NCBI RefSeq assembly: GCF_937616625.2
Contig: NC_065571.1
Coordinates: 46,113,651 to 46,177,650 of the forward strand
Source of the DNA: Mercurialis annua
Lineage: Eukaryota; Streptophyta; Magnoliopsida; Malpighiales; Euphorbiaceae
DNA: 64,000 nucleotides
Direction of reading: 5' to 3'
A program made the position numbers and the translations under genes. Positions within the stretch are counted from its first letter, which is position 1. Every line of letters begins with the position of its first letter. The notes below the pieces were generated by a model. The model saw only the letters and a list, made by a program, of their open reading frames with translations. It did no database searches and was not told the origin of the DNA. Positions 1 through 12,401 of the stretch are shown here, in pieces.

Positions 1-526
1 AAAGCAGGGGCGCCCATCTACTTAAAATGTAGCCTAGAATATCTCTTCAACTACATATGAGAATTTTTCCCGGCATCCTACATCTCCCTTATAATCTTTA
101 TGAAATCCTCTGCCTTTGGAGGGAGAGCTAGCAGCTAATGTTAAAAAGTCAGTTTTGAGTAAGCACTTTATGAAATTTTAGAGAATGTTTATTTGTACCA
201 TGCATTTCTTAGAGATGGGGATTTTTCTTTTTTTTTTCCCTTTCAAATATGAGATGGAGTTTTTGATGATTAGACTACTTGAAAGGCATGTGGTCAATCA
301 AATTGTTTATGTGAATCCTTGAAAAAATTCCTTGTTGTTTTATCTTCAGATTTTCCACCATTCTTACCATGTAAGTTCAGCCTGTAACCAACTTCTCTGT
401 AACCTTTCACTGGTCCAGGCATACCTTAGAGAAAAGCTTTACTTCCCATCATTTGTAGCAAACTAAGTAGTTTGAAATTAACTTCCTATCCTAGTAGCTA
501 AAGACCACCAGCAATTACACATGCAG
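1..526. other. Upstream intron or 5' region of the thioredoxin-like gene
   Basis: I see no confident coding segment here. The downstream gene lacks a start codon and a transit peptide in the window, so this stretch is probably intronic. A polypyrimidine-rich tract precedes a CAG acceptor at 524-526. Confidence 0.4.
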
Positions 527-3500
527 GGAATCTCCTGGTACAGATTCTGAATCACCAAATACTTCTAAGGTAAAAATACTGAAAACTCCCCCACCTTTGA
601 ACTTTTTTTCAATTCCACCACCACCTATTTAGGGTTTTCAGTTTTCATCTGTACCACAAAAATAAAAAAATTGATAATTTAATTAATTTAATGATAAAAT
701 TATTAAAACCAACTAAATAGAGGGATTGTATCATTATTTTTTCCATTTGAAAGAAACAAATAAATTAGTATATGAAGGATTACTTTAAACTTTTTTCTAA
801 ATAAAAAGAGATCATTTTAGTCAATTGGGGTACAGACGAAAACGGAAAACCCTAAATAGGGTGTAACTGAAAATTCTCCTACGTGGTGGTGCAATTGAAA
901 ACAAAGTCAAAGGTGGGGGGGTTTTAAGTATTTTTGCCTACTTCTAATTAGAGATCTACTTTAACCTTGTATTTTCAAATTTAATTTGGTTGATGAAAAT
1001 ATTGTTTTTCACTTTGGCCTTTTTCTCTGATAGTTGTTCATCATTCATTCCCTGGAATTTAGCATGCCATCAACATAATATAGCAATTTCTCTTCCATTC
1101 ACTATACACTTCGGCCTAATGGTGGCCAAAAACGTTAAGGATTCCTATGAAGAAAAATTTGTTTTCCACTAATGAAGAATTTTTAATTTTCTTTAACCCA
1201 ATTACCTTTATCTCCCATCAAGGTTCAGGATTGTTACCATAGTCCAAAGAATGTGTCATATTGCTAATTCCATGCCTCCATTTTCATGTCGTCAAAAATT
1301 TCAAAGTTCCTCTTCAAATCCCTCAAGTGGTAGTGTGGTACCCCCCCAACTTACTGTTTCAAACTTATTTAGGACCCAATTAATGGTCTCAGATTAAACT
1401 AACATAATAGAATTCTAGATCGATCAAGTGCATGGCCTAGATGACAACATATATTCATTTTTTTTTTGTAACATAAACAGAATTGGGGAACTCTTAGGAG
1501 CTTCTTTTGGAAACGTTAGATGCTTATACTTATAGTTGGCCAGTCTTTTTCTTGAAGCTTTAAGAAAGGCAAGTAAATGAAAGATGCAGAACCCATTTTT
1601 ATCAGAAAAAGTATGGTGTCATCCAAACCACAATTTTTAAGAAAAGTGTATTTCTTGATTTCTTTTAAGAGAGCTGTTACTTTCTCATTATGGATTAAAA
1701 TGGCTTCAAAAAGTTATTGCATTGATTGCTCAAAAATACGGACTAGCAAAATATAAGATTCCATGTCATATTTGATTGAAAATGCGTATAGAAAGCTTTT
1801 AGTATATTATTGATTTTACCGTTTAGATGACACAATGCTTTTTCTGATTATAGGTAGCAACATCTTCCTTGTCTACCTTGGCAAGACTTCCATGGGGATC
1901 AAGAACACTATCTGAAAGTTATGATAATGGACAGATGACAACTTCTGATTCTTTTAAGCCTTTACAACTCTTCGAATTCGGTAAAGTTGCTTCAGCTTTT
2001 TGCGACCCACATTCATTATACTGCTCTTTACATTCTTCATATCATGTAGGAATACTTTATTTCTTTTATTCTTTTTCGTATTATTGATATTTTTAGTTTT
2101 AACTTTTAAGTGGCTCAAAAATGGTTTTGAAGTACAAATATTTTGCTTCAGGATTATGTAGCCGATCTTGTAGTTATCAAAAAGTATAATATTCTATCAG
2201 CAAGTACTAATGGCCTTTCTTAGGTTTTACATTTAACTTTTTTCTTTTGTTTTAAATTCACAAATAGTTTGCAAATATGAGGATAATTAAACCCAGAAGC
2301 AATGCCTTTAATCTGCTGTCTCAGAACACCACTAGACATGCACCAAATTTAATGTTAGATTCCTAATTGAAGAAAAGTCATTCATAGTTTGTAAGAGCTA
2401 TTGGCTCAATGACTGCTAAGGATCAGGTCTCTTATAGAGAATCCAGCCACCAATTTGACTTGGTCTTATCATATGCTGATATAACAGGAGCTCATACTGT
2501 TCAAATTGTTTCATGGTTTAGTTTATACCTGTTAGAGATTATAAAACTATAGCTGGAGTTTCACCTAACAGTTTAGTTTTTGGGTTGAATGGTTATTTGA
2601 CAATACTCATTCTAATAATCTAATGCTGTTAGAGTCTTCCATATTTAAGTATTAAATCATAGCTGCAGTTCCTATTGTGATGTCGTGCTAGTGGCATGTT
2701 GCAAAGGTTGATTTCTCATGCCATTTTGGATTCGGGGGAACATCCGCCGGGAATGAAATAGTGGTTGCAATTATTGGATATTTGGATTAAAAAGTTCTTC
2801 TCATAGGCGCTGGGGCTTATAATGCAATACGCTTTTATAACAATGATAAATGTAACTTGTGATAATTAAGGCTTACCCGCTTAGCTGAGTTGAATATGTG
2901 CAGATTTGGCTGAAAATTTGTTAAAAGACGTTAAATTAAGATTTGAAAGTGTAATTGGAGATACAGTAGGAAAAATAGTACTTAAATGTTTTATGATAAT
3001 AGATGTAAAGTATTACTGAAGCAGAATAAGAAGATTTTTATCTTTCATTATTTGGGATTAAGGATAGTTGAGTTGAGTTATATATGATGTATGTTGTTTT
3101 TTAGCATTTCACACATTTTAATATAATTTTTTCCTTCTAATAGCTAGTACAAGTCATTTTATTTCCTTCCATTAGAAATTTTCAAGCTAAAGTTTTAAGA
3201 TGTTATTTTTCTACAGAAGCATGCCCCTTTTGCAGGAGAGTCAGAGAGGCCTTGACTGAGCTAGATCTATCAGTAGAGGTAAACAATACTTGGTTGAAGA
3301 AATTAGAAATCATTTTTACAGAACTTCCATTATTATTGGGTGAGCTGCGTAATTTCTTCCCTCTAATCAGTTACAAACAAACAGGTTTTTGAGCTTTTAG
3401 TTTCCTAATACAGTTAGTGGAGTGCAAATGTAAGATTCATCAATATTCTGATACTGGCCTTTAGTGCTTTAAATTTTCCTCTTTCCCTAGGAACAAAGTG

Positions 3501-6500
3501 TTGGAGCACATTCATGAAAGTATGTTTGCACAGTTAAAATCAAATGAATTTTATGTTTTGGAAACATAAGACAAACTAACAATGTAATATCGTTGTAATT
3601 ATAAAAAGGCATGTTTTACTTCTTAGTTGCCAGTCTTCTCTGATTAGAAATTACAGAATCAGCAAATTTATTATTTTATCTGTAAATTGTGTGAGATTCT
3701 GTAAATTGTGTGAGATAAATCATATAAGAATTCTTGGTGTGAAGTTCTCAGAAATAACATGTTACTACAATCTTCTGAGCCTATTAACTCTTGATCTTGG
3801 TTATTTTGCAAGTCATTAGGAGGAAAGATGAATCACATCCTAATACTTTGTTATTAAGCAGATGGATGTAATTTAAATGTCCAAATTAGGGTTAACATTT
3901 TTTGAAGCTAGTGAACTATAGGCTCTTTTTAACACTTCAGTTACCATCATTTTATTTTTTACATTTTGATAAACCTTTTTCCATTTTCCCAAAGAGAGGA
4001 GGTTACTATAGCAATTCCGGCAAAAAATTGCTTATGTGGCAACGGAAAAGTTGGATAGCTATGTAACATAAGTGATAATTTGTGTGAATTCTTTGACTAA
4101 CCTTCCGTTAGGAAAATAAAAGTTAGTTTACCAAAATGTACAAAGTAAAACGAGGGTAACCGAAATAGTTCTATAACCACAAGAAATAACCTGTCCAAGT
4201 TAGTTGCTCAAATATTGATGAAAATGAAAAGGAGTTTCAAAATATGTGTCCTCATTAATCCATGTTTCCAGTTTCACCTTATGGAGTTTTCCCTGTCATC
4301 AATATCTGCCTTTTCTCCTATTTTTTTCCCTTTCTCTTCCTTCCATGAAAGGGTGCAGAAGCATCATTTATGTAGCAGAGTACCAACTAATCTATCGACC
4401 AAAATTAGGAAGAAGTATAAAATCATGTAGCCTCCTAAATGGAAAGCGTATAGAGAAGTTTGTATCCACATTCTTATGTCAAAATTTGGATATCGTCCAT
4501 TTTTTACCAGATACTGCTCTAACAGAACACTAAGGTCAAACTTTCATGTAGGTCGAAAAATAAAGGGCCAAGAGTATTCAGTATAATGGCAGTTTTGACA
4601 ATTTGATCCCGTATGCTGCTTCATTATTAATGTTGTATTCCTGATGTTGCCATCTCAATATAAATGTGTAGGTGTATCCTTGTCCAAAGGGCTCTTTAAG
4701 ACATAGGCAAATGGTCAGAGAATTTGGTGGCAATGAGCAGTATGTAATTCCTTCAGTAGCCTTACAGTATTAAGCTATTAATGTGGTTTAAGAAATAAGA
4801 AGAATTCATGCATTTGCTCTGAGTCAGATTGATTATCCATGTTATTTGAATCATGCCTATCCATTTCATCACATACATCAAATTAGGAACACGCCACATC
4901 ATATTACATGCCAGTCGGTGTATCTATATGATAATATTAGATGCTGATAAATTCGTTAATGTAGCTGTTCATTTATGTTTGTTTAAGCAAAAAATCTTTA
5001 AAACTTGCTTATTGCTTTTCTTTCTCCCTTTCTACATTTTGCATGTTACAAATTATTTCCTTACAGGTTTCCTTTCCTAATTGATCCAAACACTGGTATT
5101 TCCATGTATGAAAGTGGTAAGTAATGCAACCGTCCTTCTCACACCTTTACATTTTTCTTGCATTGTTTTTTATTTTTACTGTTCCATTTTTATTTCCATT
5201 ATGATTTGAATTCATCTCGGATATTGGATTTGTGGATGAATTTTCGGCAACATGACATGAAATGGTTTGTTATTGTTTATTGGAATTATGGGTAGATGCT
5301 TATGCTACTCTTTTATCCCTCACAATTTTAGGCCAATCATTTGCTTGTCAGTGATACTTCATTAATGACAAGTTATTGTGTATTGAAATGATATGTATAT
5401 TTTATCTCCATCATCAATGCCATGTTTCTTTAGATAGTTGTTTAAAATACAATTTCTACTAATTTTCGTGATAGGTGACATTGTGAAATATCTATTTCAG
5501 CAATACGGTAAAGGGCGAAGCCCCTCAACAGGACTTTTGGAAAGGTGCTTTTACATATTTCTAACCGATCATCGTTCATTATTCTTTATCATTGTTCTTT
5601 TGCTGTATTCTAGTTCATTTTCTCTCTTTTTTTGTTCGCTCCTGCATTCACTCATCTCCAGCACATTGCTCACTGGATGGATGCCAACACTTCTTCGAGC
5701 TGGAAGAGGAATGACCAAATGGGAAAGGGCCAGAGTGGATGCTCCATCTAAGAAGTTGGAACTTTTCTCATATGAGAACGATCCTGTAAGGAAATTTTCT
5801 CATATACTGCAGAACTTTATTTGATGATTTTAATGTTGTCGCATCGTATGCTGGATAGAAACTAGTACTACTTCTCCTAGCCTGAGTTTAATAGATGGAG
5901 CCATACCTTGCAACAACTCTTTCTAGCAAATCCAAAACTTTGTTTTTGTGGACTGTATCTGATTTGATATGCTTTCTTTTGAATTATTTTTATGGCATGA
6001 TATACAGGGGCGGAGCCAGAATTTCTATGCGGGAGGGGCTGATCACATTCATTAGTAATAATAAATATTTTAAAATAAATAATAAACCAATAATTGACAA
6101 ATATTTACAATTCAAACTAATAATTAAAATACAAAACGTCTCTCTTTCGGATTGCGGAAATCGTTAATAAACGAATATAGTTTAATTCTTTTTTACAATT
6201 GTGAAATACTAAAATTAGATATGATAGTTTTTAAGATTTTAAGCATGGACTTTATAATTTGTTAATAGGTCCATAATGATAACAGATTTTATAAAGAACT
6301 AAAAAATGGAAGGGGCCAAATGTGTTGTAAGCTTTATAATTTTTGAATTTTTCAGTATTAATTTTATTTGAAAAACAAATATTGGGAGGGGTCCATCAAC
6401 GTGCCTCCGCCCCTGATGATATATACGTAAAAAAACAAGCGGTGCTGCTTGTGCCTGCATTTTTGTTCTTTTGGCTTTTATATTAACTAGTGAGCTTTAC

Positions 6501-7213
6501 TAACTATGCATATACATGTTTAGCTTATGCAAATGTCCTCGTGAATGAATTCTTCGACTTGTAACACACTAAATGTCAGGGTGAGATGTAAACTTTAAGA
6601 TTTAAAGCAGTGATATATTTAATATATAGTTTAATTTCTTTAATCTGCCTTAATAATTATTGAGGTTGCTAATAACTTAGCAATCAGCGCTACCTCGATT
6701 CGTTCTATATTTTTTCACCACTGCAAGCGGTCAATTCTGAGACTTTTCCTTTAAGTAGCCAACATTTCTTAAATCCAGAACTGTATCTATGTCTTGATAC
6801 AGTATGCAAGAATCGTGCGCGAGGCACTATGTGAATTGGAGCTCCCATACGTCCTTCAAAATGTAGGAGTAGGATCTCGGCGAAAAAACATTCTGCTTGA
6901 GATATCAGGATCCCAGGAGGTCAGTTTTGTTAAGATGATATTTACATTTCATATTTTTAGTCCCTTGGATCTAGCTGACATTGCACAAAATATCTTATGC
7001 CAACTTCTTGTACTGTGTAGCGCATGCCATAGTTCGAAACTTTTAATGGTTATAATGCATAGTGTAGTTCGAAAAGGTTATGCTGCTTATTGCAATTGAC
7101 TTTTATATTTTTAGGTGCCATTCTTAGTTGATCCAAACACCGGAGCTCAAATTGGTGACTACGAGAAGGCCTTGGAATATTTATTCAGGACATATTCAGC
7201 AGCTGCGACATAG
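527..7213 (+). CDS. Tandem thioredoxin/GST-N-fold protein, probably plastid-targeted (5' end outside window)
   Basis: Nine exons were assigned by GT-AG sites and continuous phase: 527-569 (tentative), 1854-1980, 3217-3278, 4672-4739, 5067-5116, 5475-5544, 5662-5785, 6803-6919 and 7115-7213, ending in TAG. The product has two glutaredoxin/GST N-terminal-like modules. The first carries a redox-type CPFC motif (EACPFCRRVREALTELDL) and a cis-Pro loop (FPFLIDPNTGISMYESGD). The second repeats the fold (ARIVREALCELELPYV, then VPFLVDPNTGAQIGDYEKAL) but has NDPY where the cysteines would be. From memory this layout matches a plant thioredoxin-superfamily protein (Arabidopsis At5g03880 type), usually plastid-predicted; the exact reaction is unknown. 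The start codon is upstream of the window. Introns hold a Mutator-type MITE (569-938) and a hAT MITE (6005-6415). The family call is firm; the first exon is less so. Confidence 0.85.
569..938. mobile_element. Mutator-type MITE with 9-bp target duplication
   Basis: The termini are inverted repeats: GGTAAAAATACTGAAAAC on the left and, read on the other strand, GGCAAAAATACTTAAAAC on the right. The similarity continues about 80 bp inward on both arms (TTCAATT, CCACCAC and CCCTAAATAGGG blocks). The core is AT-rich and non-coding. TACTTCTAA flanks it exactly at 560-568 and 939-947, a 9-bp duplication typical of Mutator elements. The left end abuts the last bases of exon 527-569. Confidence 0.85.
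6005..6415. mobile_element. hAT-type MITE with perfect 8-bp target duplication
   Basis: The ends are CAGGGGCGGAGCCA on the left and CCTCCGCCCCTG on the right, which are inverted repeats of the common plant hAT MITE type. ATGATATA flanks the element at 5997-6004 and 6416-6423. It is about 411 bp, AT-rich and non-coding, and lies in the intron between exons 5662-5785 and 6803-6919 of the thioredoxin-like gene. Confidence 0.93.
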
Positions 7214-7599
7214 TATTAAACTTCTAAAGCTATTTGTACATGAAGCATGTAACATATTATTGTTCAATCAGATTCGTAGGTATTGTTAAAAAAATCGATG
7301 ATTAGCAATCACCATTTTCCTCACAAGTTGTATGAAATTTTAGGGCTTCGGAGAAAGAGAAAAAGTCTGAAGACAATTATCATGACATTACTGTAAAGTT
7401 ATTTGACATATTAACAGGTTCAGAAACCTGCAAAATTTGTTGCTCTAATGATTAGATTCATTGAAATGAGATCTTTCGGACAAGCTCATGGTACATTTAT
7501 GCAGCCAACAATTTTCTAGATCATTATGTGGTGCAATTATAGGAATTTTTGTTGTAAAGGGAAAAGAAAAGAAGGGCAGAAAATATGAATGGTTACAAG
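7214..7599. other. Intergenic 3'-3' region between convergent genes
   Basis: This 386-bp gap separates the stop codons of the thioredoxin-like gene (+) and the QTRT2-like gene (-). Both 3' UTRs must lie here, so the transcripts may overlap. No clear single polyadenylation motif or other structure was assigned. Confidence 0.6.
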
Positions 7600-10500
7600 T
7601 TATGCGCATACAGCGAGTGCCCTAAGATTATCACGCCTTCTTTGAACAAACATCTTCCGAAAGATCTCAAATCTTCCATCATTGATTGCTTCTCTAATTG
7701 ATTGGAAAAACCCAAGATAGTGATGAGTATTATGACTGCAACATTGAAGCATTTAGTGTTGTCATTAACAGAATCATCATGATAATTAAAACATGGAAGT
7801 GCAGAAATAAACGTACATTTCTAGTAGAATCTGAGCCAACATTTCATGGACATTGAGTAGGTGATTGATATAAGCTTTAGTATGATTCAAGCAAGTATAG
7901 CAAGTGCAGCTTGCAAGAATTGGTGAAGCGTCCTTCCTGAAAGAAAATAAAATGTTCCCAGAAGAGGTTGAGTGTTGCACAAAATGATTTTGAATAAAAT
8001 CTATGTAATCCTCAATATTTGCACATAAAGCTATTGTGTTTGCTTCAAATTTCTGTACATATCAAGCAACGACCATCAAGCAAGATCCTTAAAAGGAGAT
8101 GAAAGGATTGTCCTCATTGCCAGTTCAGACTATTTTCAGATGTTTTATAGAGTACGACGTTCTGGGATTTGTAATTATCATAATTTTCTACTAAATATGT
8201 CTAATCACGTCTTATTTGTTCTATTGATGACCTTTTCTTTCTCTAAGATAACTGAATTCGGAAAGCTAGGTCGTTGCTTAATATAAGGACCTGATTGGTT
8301 GCAGTTCTTCACAAGAAAAACACTGAGAATTTTCTACACAAAACCGTACAAGGTTTTATGTCCTTATTTATTGGTGTATAAAAAGCTCTATAATTTATTT
8401 TACCTCTTCTCTAAGTATAATAAGCCAAAATGGTATAATTCATTACCTGTAAACTGTCGCTTTCAGATTAATCTTGGTTTGGTCAAGTCCCATTTCAGTT
8501 GACTGAAAATTAGTACTCATTTCAGTCTCGTCCAAGGGAAACGTGAGCGCAAAGCCCTCAATTGTAAGATTATATATATAACTGCAAAAATCACAAAAAT
8601 ATCAAACATGACAACTTTCAAAGACAAATAACGAAGATAAGCAAAATCAAAAAAAGTAATTTAAAAAGTGAAATTCATACGATGAATCGAATACATCAAT
8701 GCCCGCGGCAACGCCCTGCAACACTTCCTCTGTCAGACATTAAAAAACAAATATGCATTTGTTATCTGAAACTGCCAAAAAGGCAAAAACAAATAAACAA
8801 TAAGCAGGCAACTTCTTCCGTCCTCTTATATGAAAAAAGTTCCATAAAAAAAATGTTTTAACTTCAAATAGGACTATTTATTAACTCACTACCAATGAGC
8901 AAGAATTTAGAAAGTCATAAAAATTAAAAAGCTGTTTATCATGCCCTTGAGCTCTCTAGCCTTTTTATTTCCATACTTAGTAACATAAACACACAATCAG
9001 TGAAAAATTCATTATTATAGGGCACCCATGTATAGTAAGCCAGTAATGTGAAGGGGTGTCGAATATACCTGGTAGTCCAAGCCCACAGACAAGACATGGC
9101 TTTTCACCTGGTAGACTATCCTGAGAAGGAAAGTGTTAAACTTGAGCATTACTAAGAAATGCACAAAGTTAACTATGTTAATGAATCAAAAAATCTCCCG
9201 TAAAATTCCTATGAACTTTCACCCGACCACCAGGCCCTACTAAATAATAATAGTGGCATCAAATTTCACAAGTTACATGCCTCCAACAGAGTCTAATCTA
9301 CATAATGCCAATACAAATCCAAAATTAATGCAACATAATCAAATACATCTGACCAAATAATGCGGGTTCCATTAACTTAGCATTGTTTTAGTGGGGATAA
9401 AATGGAAATGAATGTAATACAATCTATTTACTGTTCTGTTACATTTTTTTCCTCATCCTGCTTACAATAATAATTTTTTTAGTTAAAGTTATGTGGTCTG
9501 GTCTGGTCTGGTCAGTTTACTTGAAGTTTAAGTGGTCATTTGTCTCCCACTTGAATTTTTCTCAATTGAAGAAAAAACAAAATTATGCAAAGAGTTGCAT
9601 GCTTGAAGCTTCTTACAATTACAGCATCGAGCAAAGCAGGACGCTCATCCATACTCTCTCCGAGCCCAAAACCTCCAATCCAGTAACCTGCAAAAGAAAT
9701 CTTTTTTTCAATTTGAGAAAGGTTATGTTAGGTAAAAAAATCATTTTAGAGCCAAATTTGATAGTTGTAGCAATAACTTTAGCAAATCCCACTTTCAACT
9801 TTCATCGTGTTTCTCTTACAATGAAGTCCAATTGTTAATCATATTGCTAAATTCTTGAATACCAACAATTTTAAAACAGAAAAAAATGTTATTTGATTCG
9901 TACTATTTCAAAAGAATAGAACAAGTAATGAAGTTAAAGTCACTGCCAATAAAACAATATATTTTCACGCAGTTCTATTTCAAAAGAATATAACGAGTAT
10001 TGAAATTAAAGTCGTTGCTAGTAAAACAATATATTTTCATTCATTAGAAAAGCATTCTCTCAATCTTGACTATCTATTATTAATTTGAAGACTACACACC
10101 TGATACATTTCTCTTGGCTGTTTCTTGAGCACATCTTCTCCGTTCACTTACATCAGAACCTCCAACAACAGCTCCAAATATAACCCCACCTGCCTGAAAC
10201 TTAATGGTCAAGACACGGCCAATGTAGAGAAAAAAAATCATCTTTTCCATCTTTCATTCTGATTATTGTAAAAGAATTAATACCGGGCTAAGCGCTATGC
10301 AGTCATCAAGCCATTTCACAGTCCGATCCACAGAAGTCTTGTTCCTTTTAACAGATACCCATGCAGGCACTTCATCAGCCAAGGTAGCCCAAATATTTGG
10401 CCTCATTGAAGAAATCATTTTCATGTATTCTGAAGGCTTCATCTGCAATAGAATGCCAGGCAGAAGCAGTCACAAAGTATTTCTTTATTGGAAAACAGCA

Positions 10501-11716
10501 TTGAGAAAGGATAGTAATGCATACCCACAATAACACACTTAGGAATTAAGGAAGCCAAAGTTCAATTACCAGGCAACGGCCACAAGGAGTCTCAAAAGAA
10601 GCACCAAGTTTATTGGTGGAGTCACATTCAGGAAGGCATTGAATGGAATCCCTTGCAACAGCAACATAAGCAGAGTCATGTAATCCAAGCATGCGGTGAA
10701 GTCCTCCAATTTTTGATATTGTTTCTATTGAAACACCCTCCAAGCTGAAAAACAAGAGCAAGTAAAAGAGAGAAACTCATCATCACATAGAAACATAATA
10801 ATCTTCTCAACAAAGAGTTATTTTAAACATTTTTTCACTAAAAAGAAAAAAAATCCATTTCATAATTTGAAATAACAAAAAAGTTTGATGTCATATAAAT
10901 TCACTAACTATACACATTTTCTTAATTTAACATAATTTATACTATAATATATCAAATATACACACCAACTTTCATGTGTCAAATCGATACACCAGCTAAT
11001 AATCCGGTGTAATCAGTGGCGGAATCATAATTTATTTTCAGCTTGGGCTTACTTTCTATTTTACCTGTAATTTTTCGACAGTCCAAACTTAACCTCTATC
11101 TAACCTGAAACTTTCTATAAATTTACCTCTGTTTTAAAAAAAAAATTGTATTTCTAAAAATATTTGGACCTGGTCAGGGCTGCAGCCAAGCCTAGCTAGC
11201 CATAGGGTGGTTCAGCCGCTGGATATAATTTGCTGAAATGTCACCCATTATCCGGTGTAATTTTCTAAGGTGAAAGTCATTTTTCAGCTGCCAGTGTTTT
11301 TTCTCAGAGACAAAAACACAAACACCTTGTATGCAATTGAATACGGTACGACATTCCTATAAAAAACACACGAATATTAAGCGAAAAGCGAGAGAACAAG
11401 TTAATGGTACTGACAAGTGAAGAGGGCTGAACTGAAGAAGAGCGGAGTGAGGATAAGGGAGAGAAGAAAGAAGGTCAGGTGATATAAAATGGGGCAACCC
11501 TTTACGGGTAGAAATGAGAAGAGCTGGTGTTTCAATCTCTAATGCTGACGAAGATGATGAAGTGGGTAGTTGTAGCTGAAGCAGTCCTGTCCTTGCGGTG
11601 TTGCTCAATGCCTTTACGGAGAACTTGAAGTTCTTTTGTGGGTCTTGCATTATCGCTTGGTGGAAGCACCTGATGAAAAGTTTGGTTCTTGTTGCTGCTG
11701 CAGCACTACTAAGCAT
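7600..11716 (-). CDS. QTRT2: Queuine tRNA-ribosyltransferase accessory subunit 2 (TGT family)
   Basis: Ten exons read without a break (high to low coordinate): 11415-11716, 10570-10744, 10284-10442, 10100-10193, 9617-9687, 9069-9120, 8681-8729, 8447-8581, 7817-7936 and 7600-7735. They total 1293 nt, giving 430 residues; the animal protein is about 415. The C-terminal zinc site is visible as CTCYTC followed by LNHTKAYINHLL, and other family blocks are GLHDSAY, VDRTVKWLDDC, SERRRCAQETAKR and GFALTFPLD. In animals this subunit pairs with QTRT1 to exchange guanine for queuine at the wobble base of GUN-anticodon tRNAs, and is found at the outer mitochondrial membrane. Here the first ~45 residues are basic and Ser/Ala-rich with few acids, so mitochondrial targeting is possible; Met23 is an alternative start. 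Exon 1 needs the weak-looking donor GTCAGT at 11414 to keep phase. Intron 1 holds a hAT-like MITE. Confidence 0.9.
11014..11221. mobile_element. hAT-like MITE in intron 1 of the QTRT2-type gene
   Basis: The element begins CAGTGGCGGA and ends TCAGCCGCTG, imperfect inverted repeats of hAT type. The flanking octamers GGTGTAAT (11006-11013) and GATATAAT (11222-11229) match at six of eight positions, as expected for an old insertion. It is non-coding. Confidence 0.55.
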
Positions 11717-11750
11717 TGGTTTTAACTTTTAACTTTTAAATTCTAGGGCA

Positions 11751-12378
11751 GGCCAAACGTTCTTATGTAGTACTGTTAAGTGCTCTAATTGGCTGTTGTT
11801 GTTAGCTGATAGACCATATATATTTTGATTGCTGTTTATATATAAAATAATCGTTAAGAGCATAATTTTTAATTTTATTTATTAATTTATAAATATATTA
11901 TATTATATAATATTCAATAAAAATATTAAAAATTATCTTTTTATAAGAAGGAATATTTAGTTAAACTTATTTAGATTTTTTTTTTGATTAATTTATGATT
12001 TATTTTAAAAAATAATTAAGTTATAGTTTTGTTAATATAAATAAATAATATTAGATAATTTAAAAATAATTAGAGTATTTAAAAATAATTTAAATAACTA
12101 TATATATATTAAAAAACAATATATTTTAATAGGGGTAGTTTGTCTAAATAATTAAAAATATGAGAAAATTACGGAATAATTGAAAAAGCGGGAAAATTTT
12201 ACTCATATACCAACACATTAACAATTTTTCTCTTCTACCAAAGGTGTTTTACATCAAATAGCTGAACTGGCTAAATTATTATTTTTTAGAGTAGTGATAA
12301 ATGGATAGAATCTATCCGGATAGAATGGGTATAATGAATTATAGTAATTTTTAAGTTGGGGTGTGCTAAAAGAGCTCA
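11751..12378. repeat. Duplicated flank, gene-proximal copy
   Basis: This ~628-bp AT-rich block recurs in the same orientation at 21414-22042, nearly identical by eye (for example CAATATATT here and CAATACATT there). It starts 35 bp upstream of the QTRT2 start codon, so it holds that gene's proximal promoter. Its right end is the first ~40 bp of a half-LINE-like insert that is complete only in the distal copy. It joins copia leader sequence at a shared CTCA. Confidence 0.9.
11835..11855 (-). promoter_or_regulatory. Candidate TATA region of the QTRT2-type gene
   Basis: Read on the minus strand, a TTTTATATATAAA stretch lies about 120-135 bp upstream of the ATG at 11716. It sits within the ~628-bp block duplicated around the copia element. 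The position suits a TATA box with a ~90-nt leader, but the surroundings are AT-rich, so this is only a candidate. Confidence 0.3.
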
Positions 12379-12401
12379 GTAGTAGACATATTTCTTAAGA
12401 T

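Noticed and set aside
1..60. GCAGGGGCGCCCATC at the window start as a second hAT MITE end
   Set aside because: Only the first eight bases resemble the hAT terminus and no partner end was found.
990..1172. Short + strand frame in the first intron
   Set aside because: No family resemblance and hydrophobic AT-driven composition; it lies between assigned exons.
4215..4533. Two overlapping frames in an intron
   Set aside because: They lie between exons 3217-3278 and 4672-4739 and resemble no protein.
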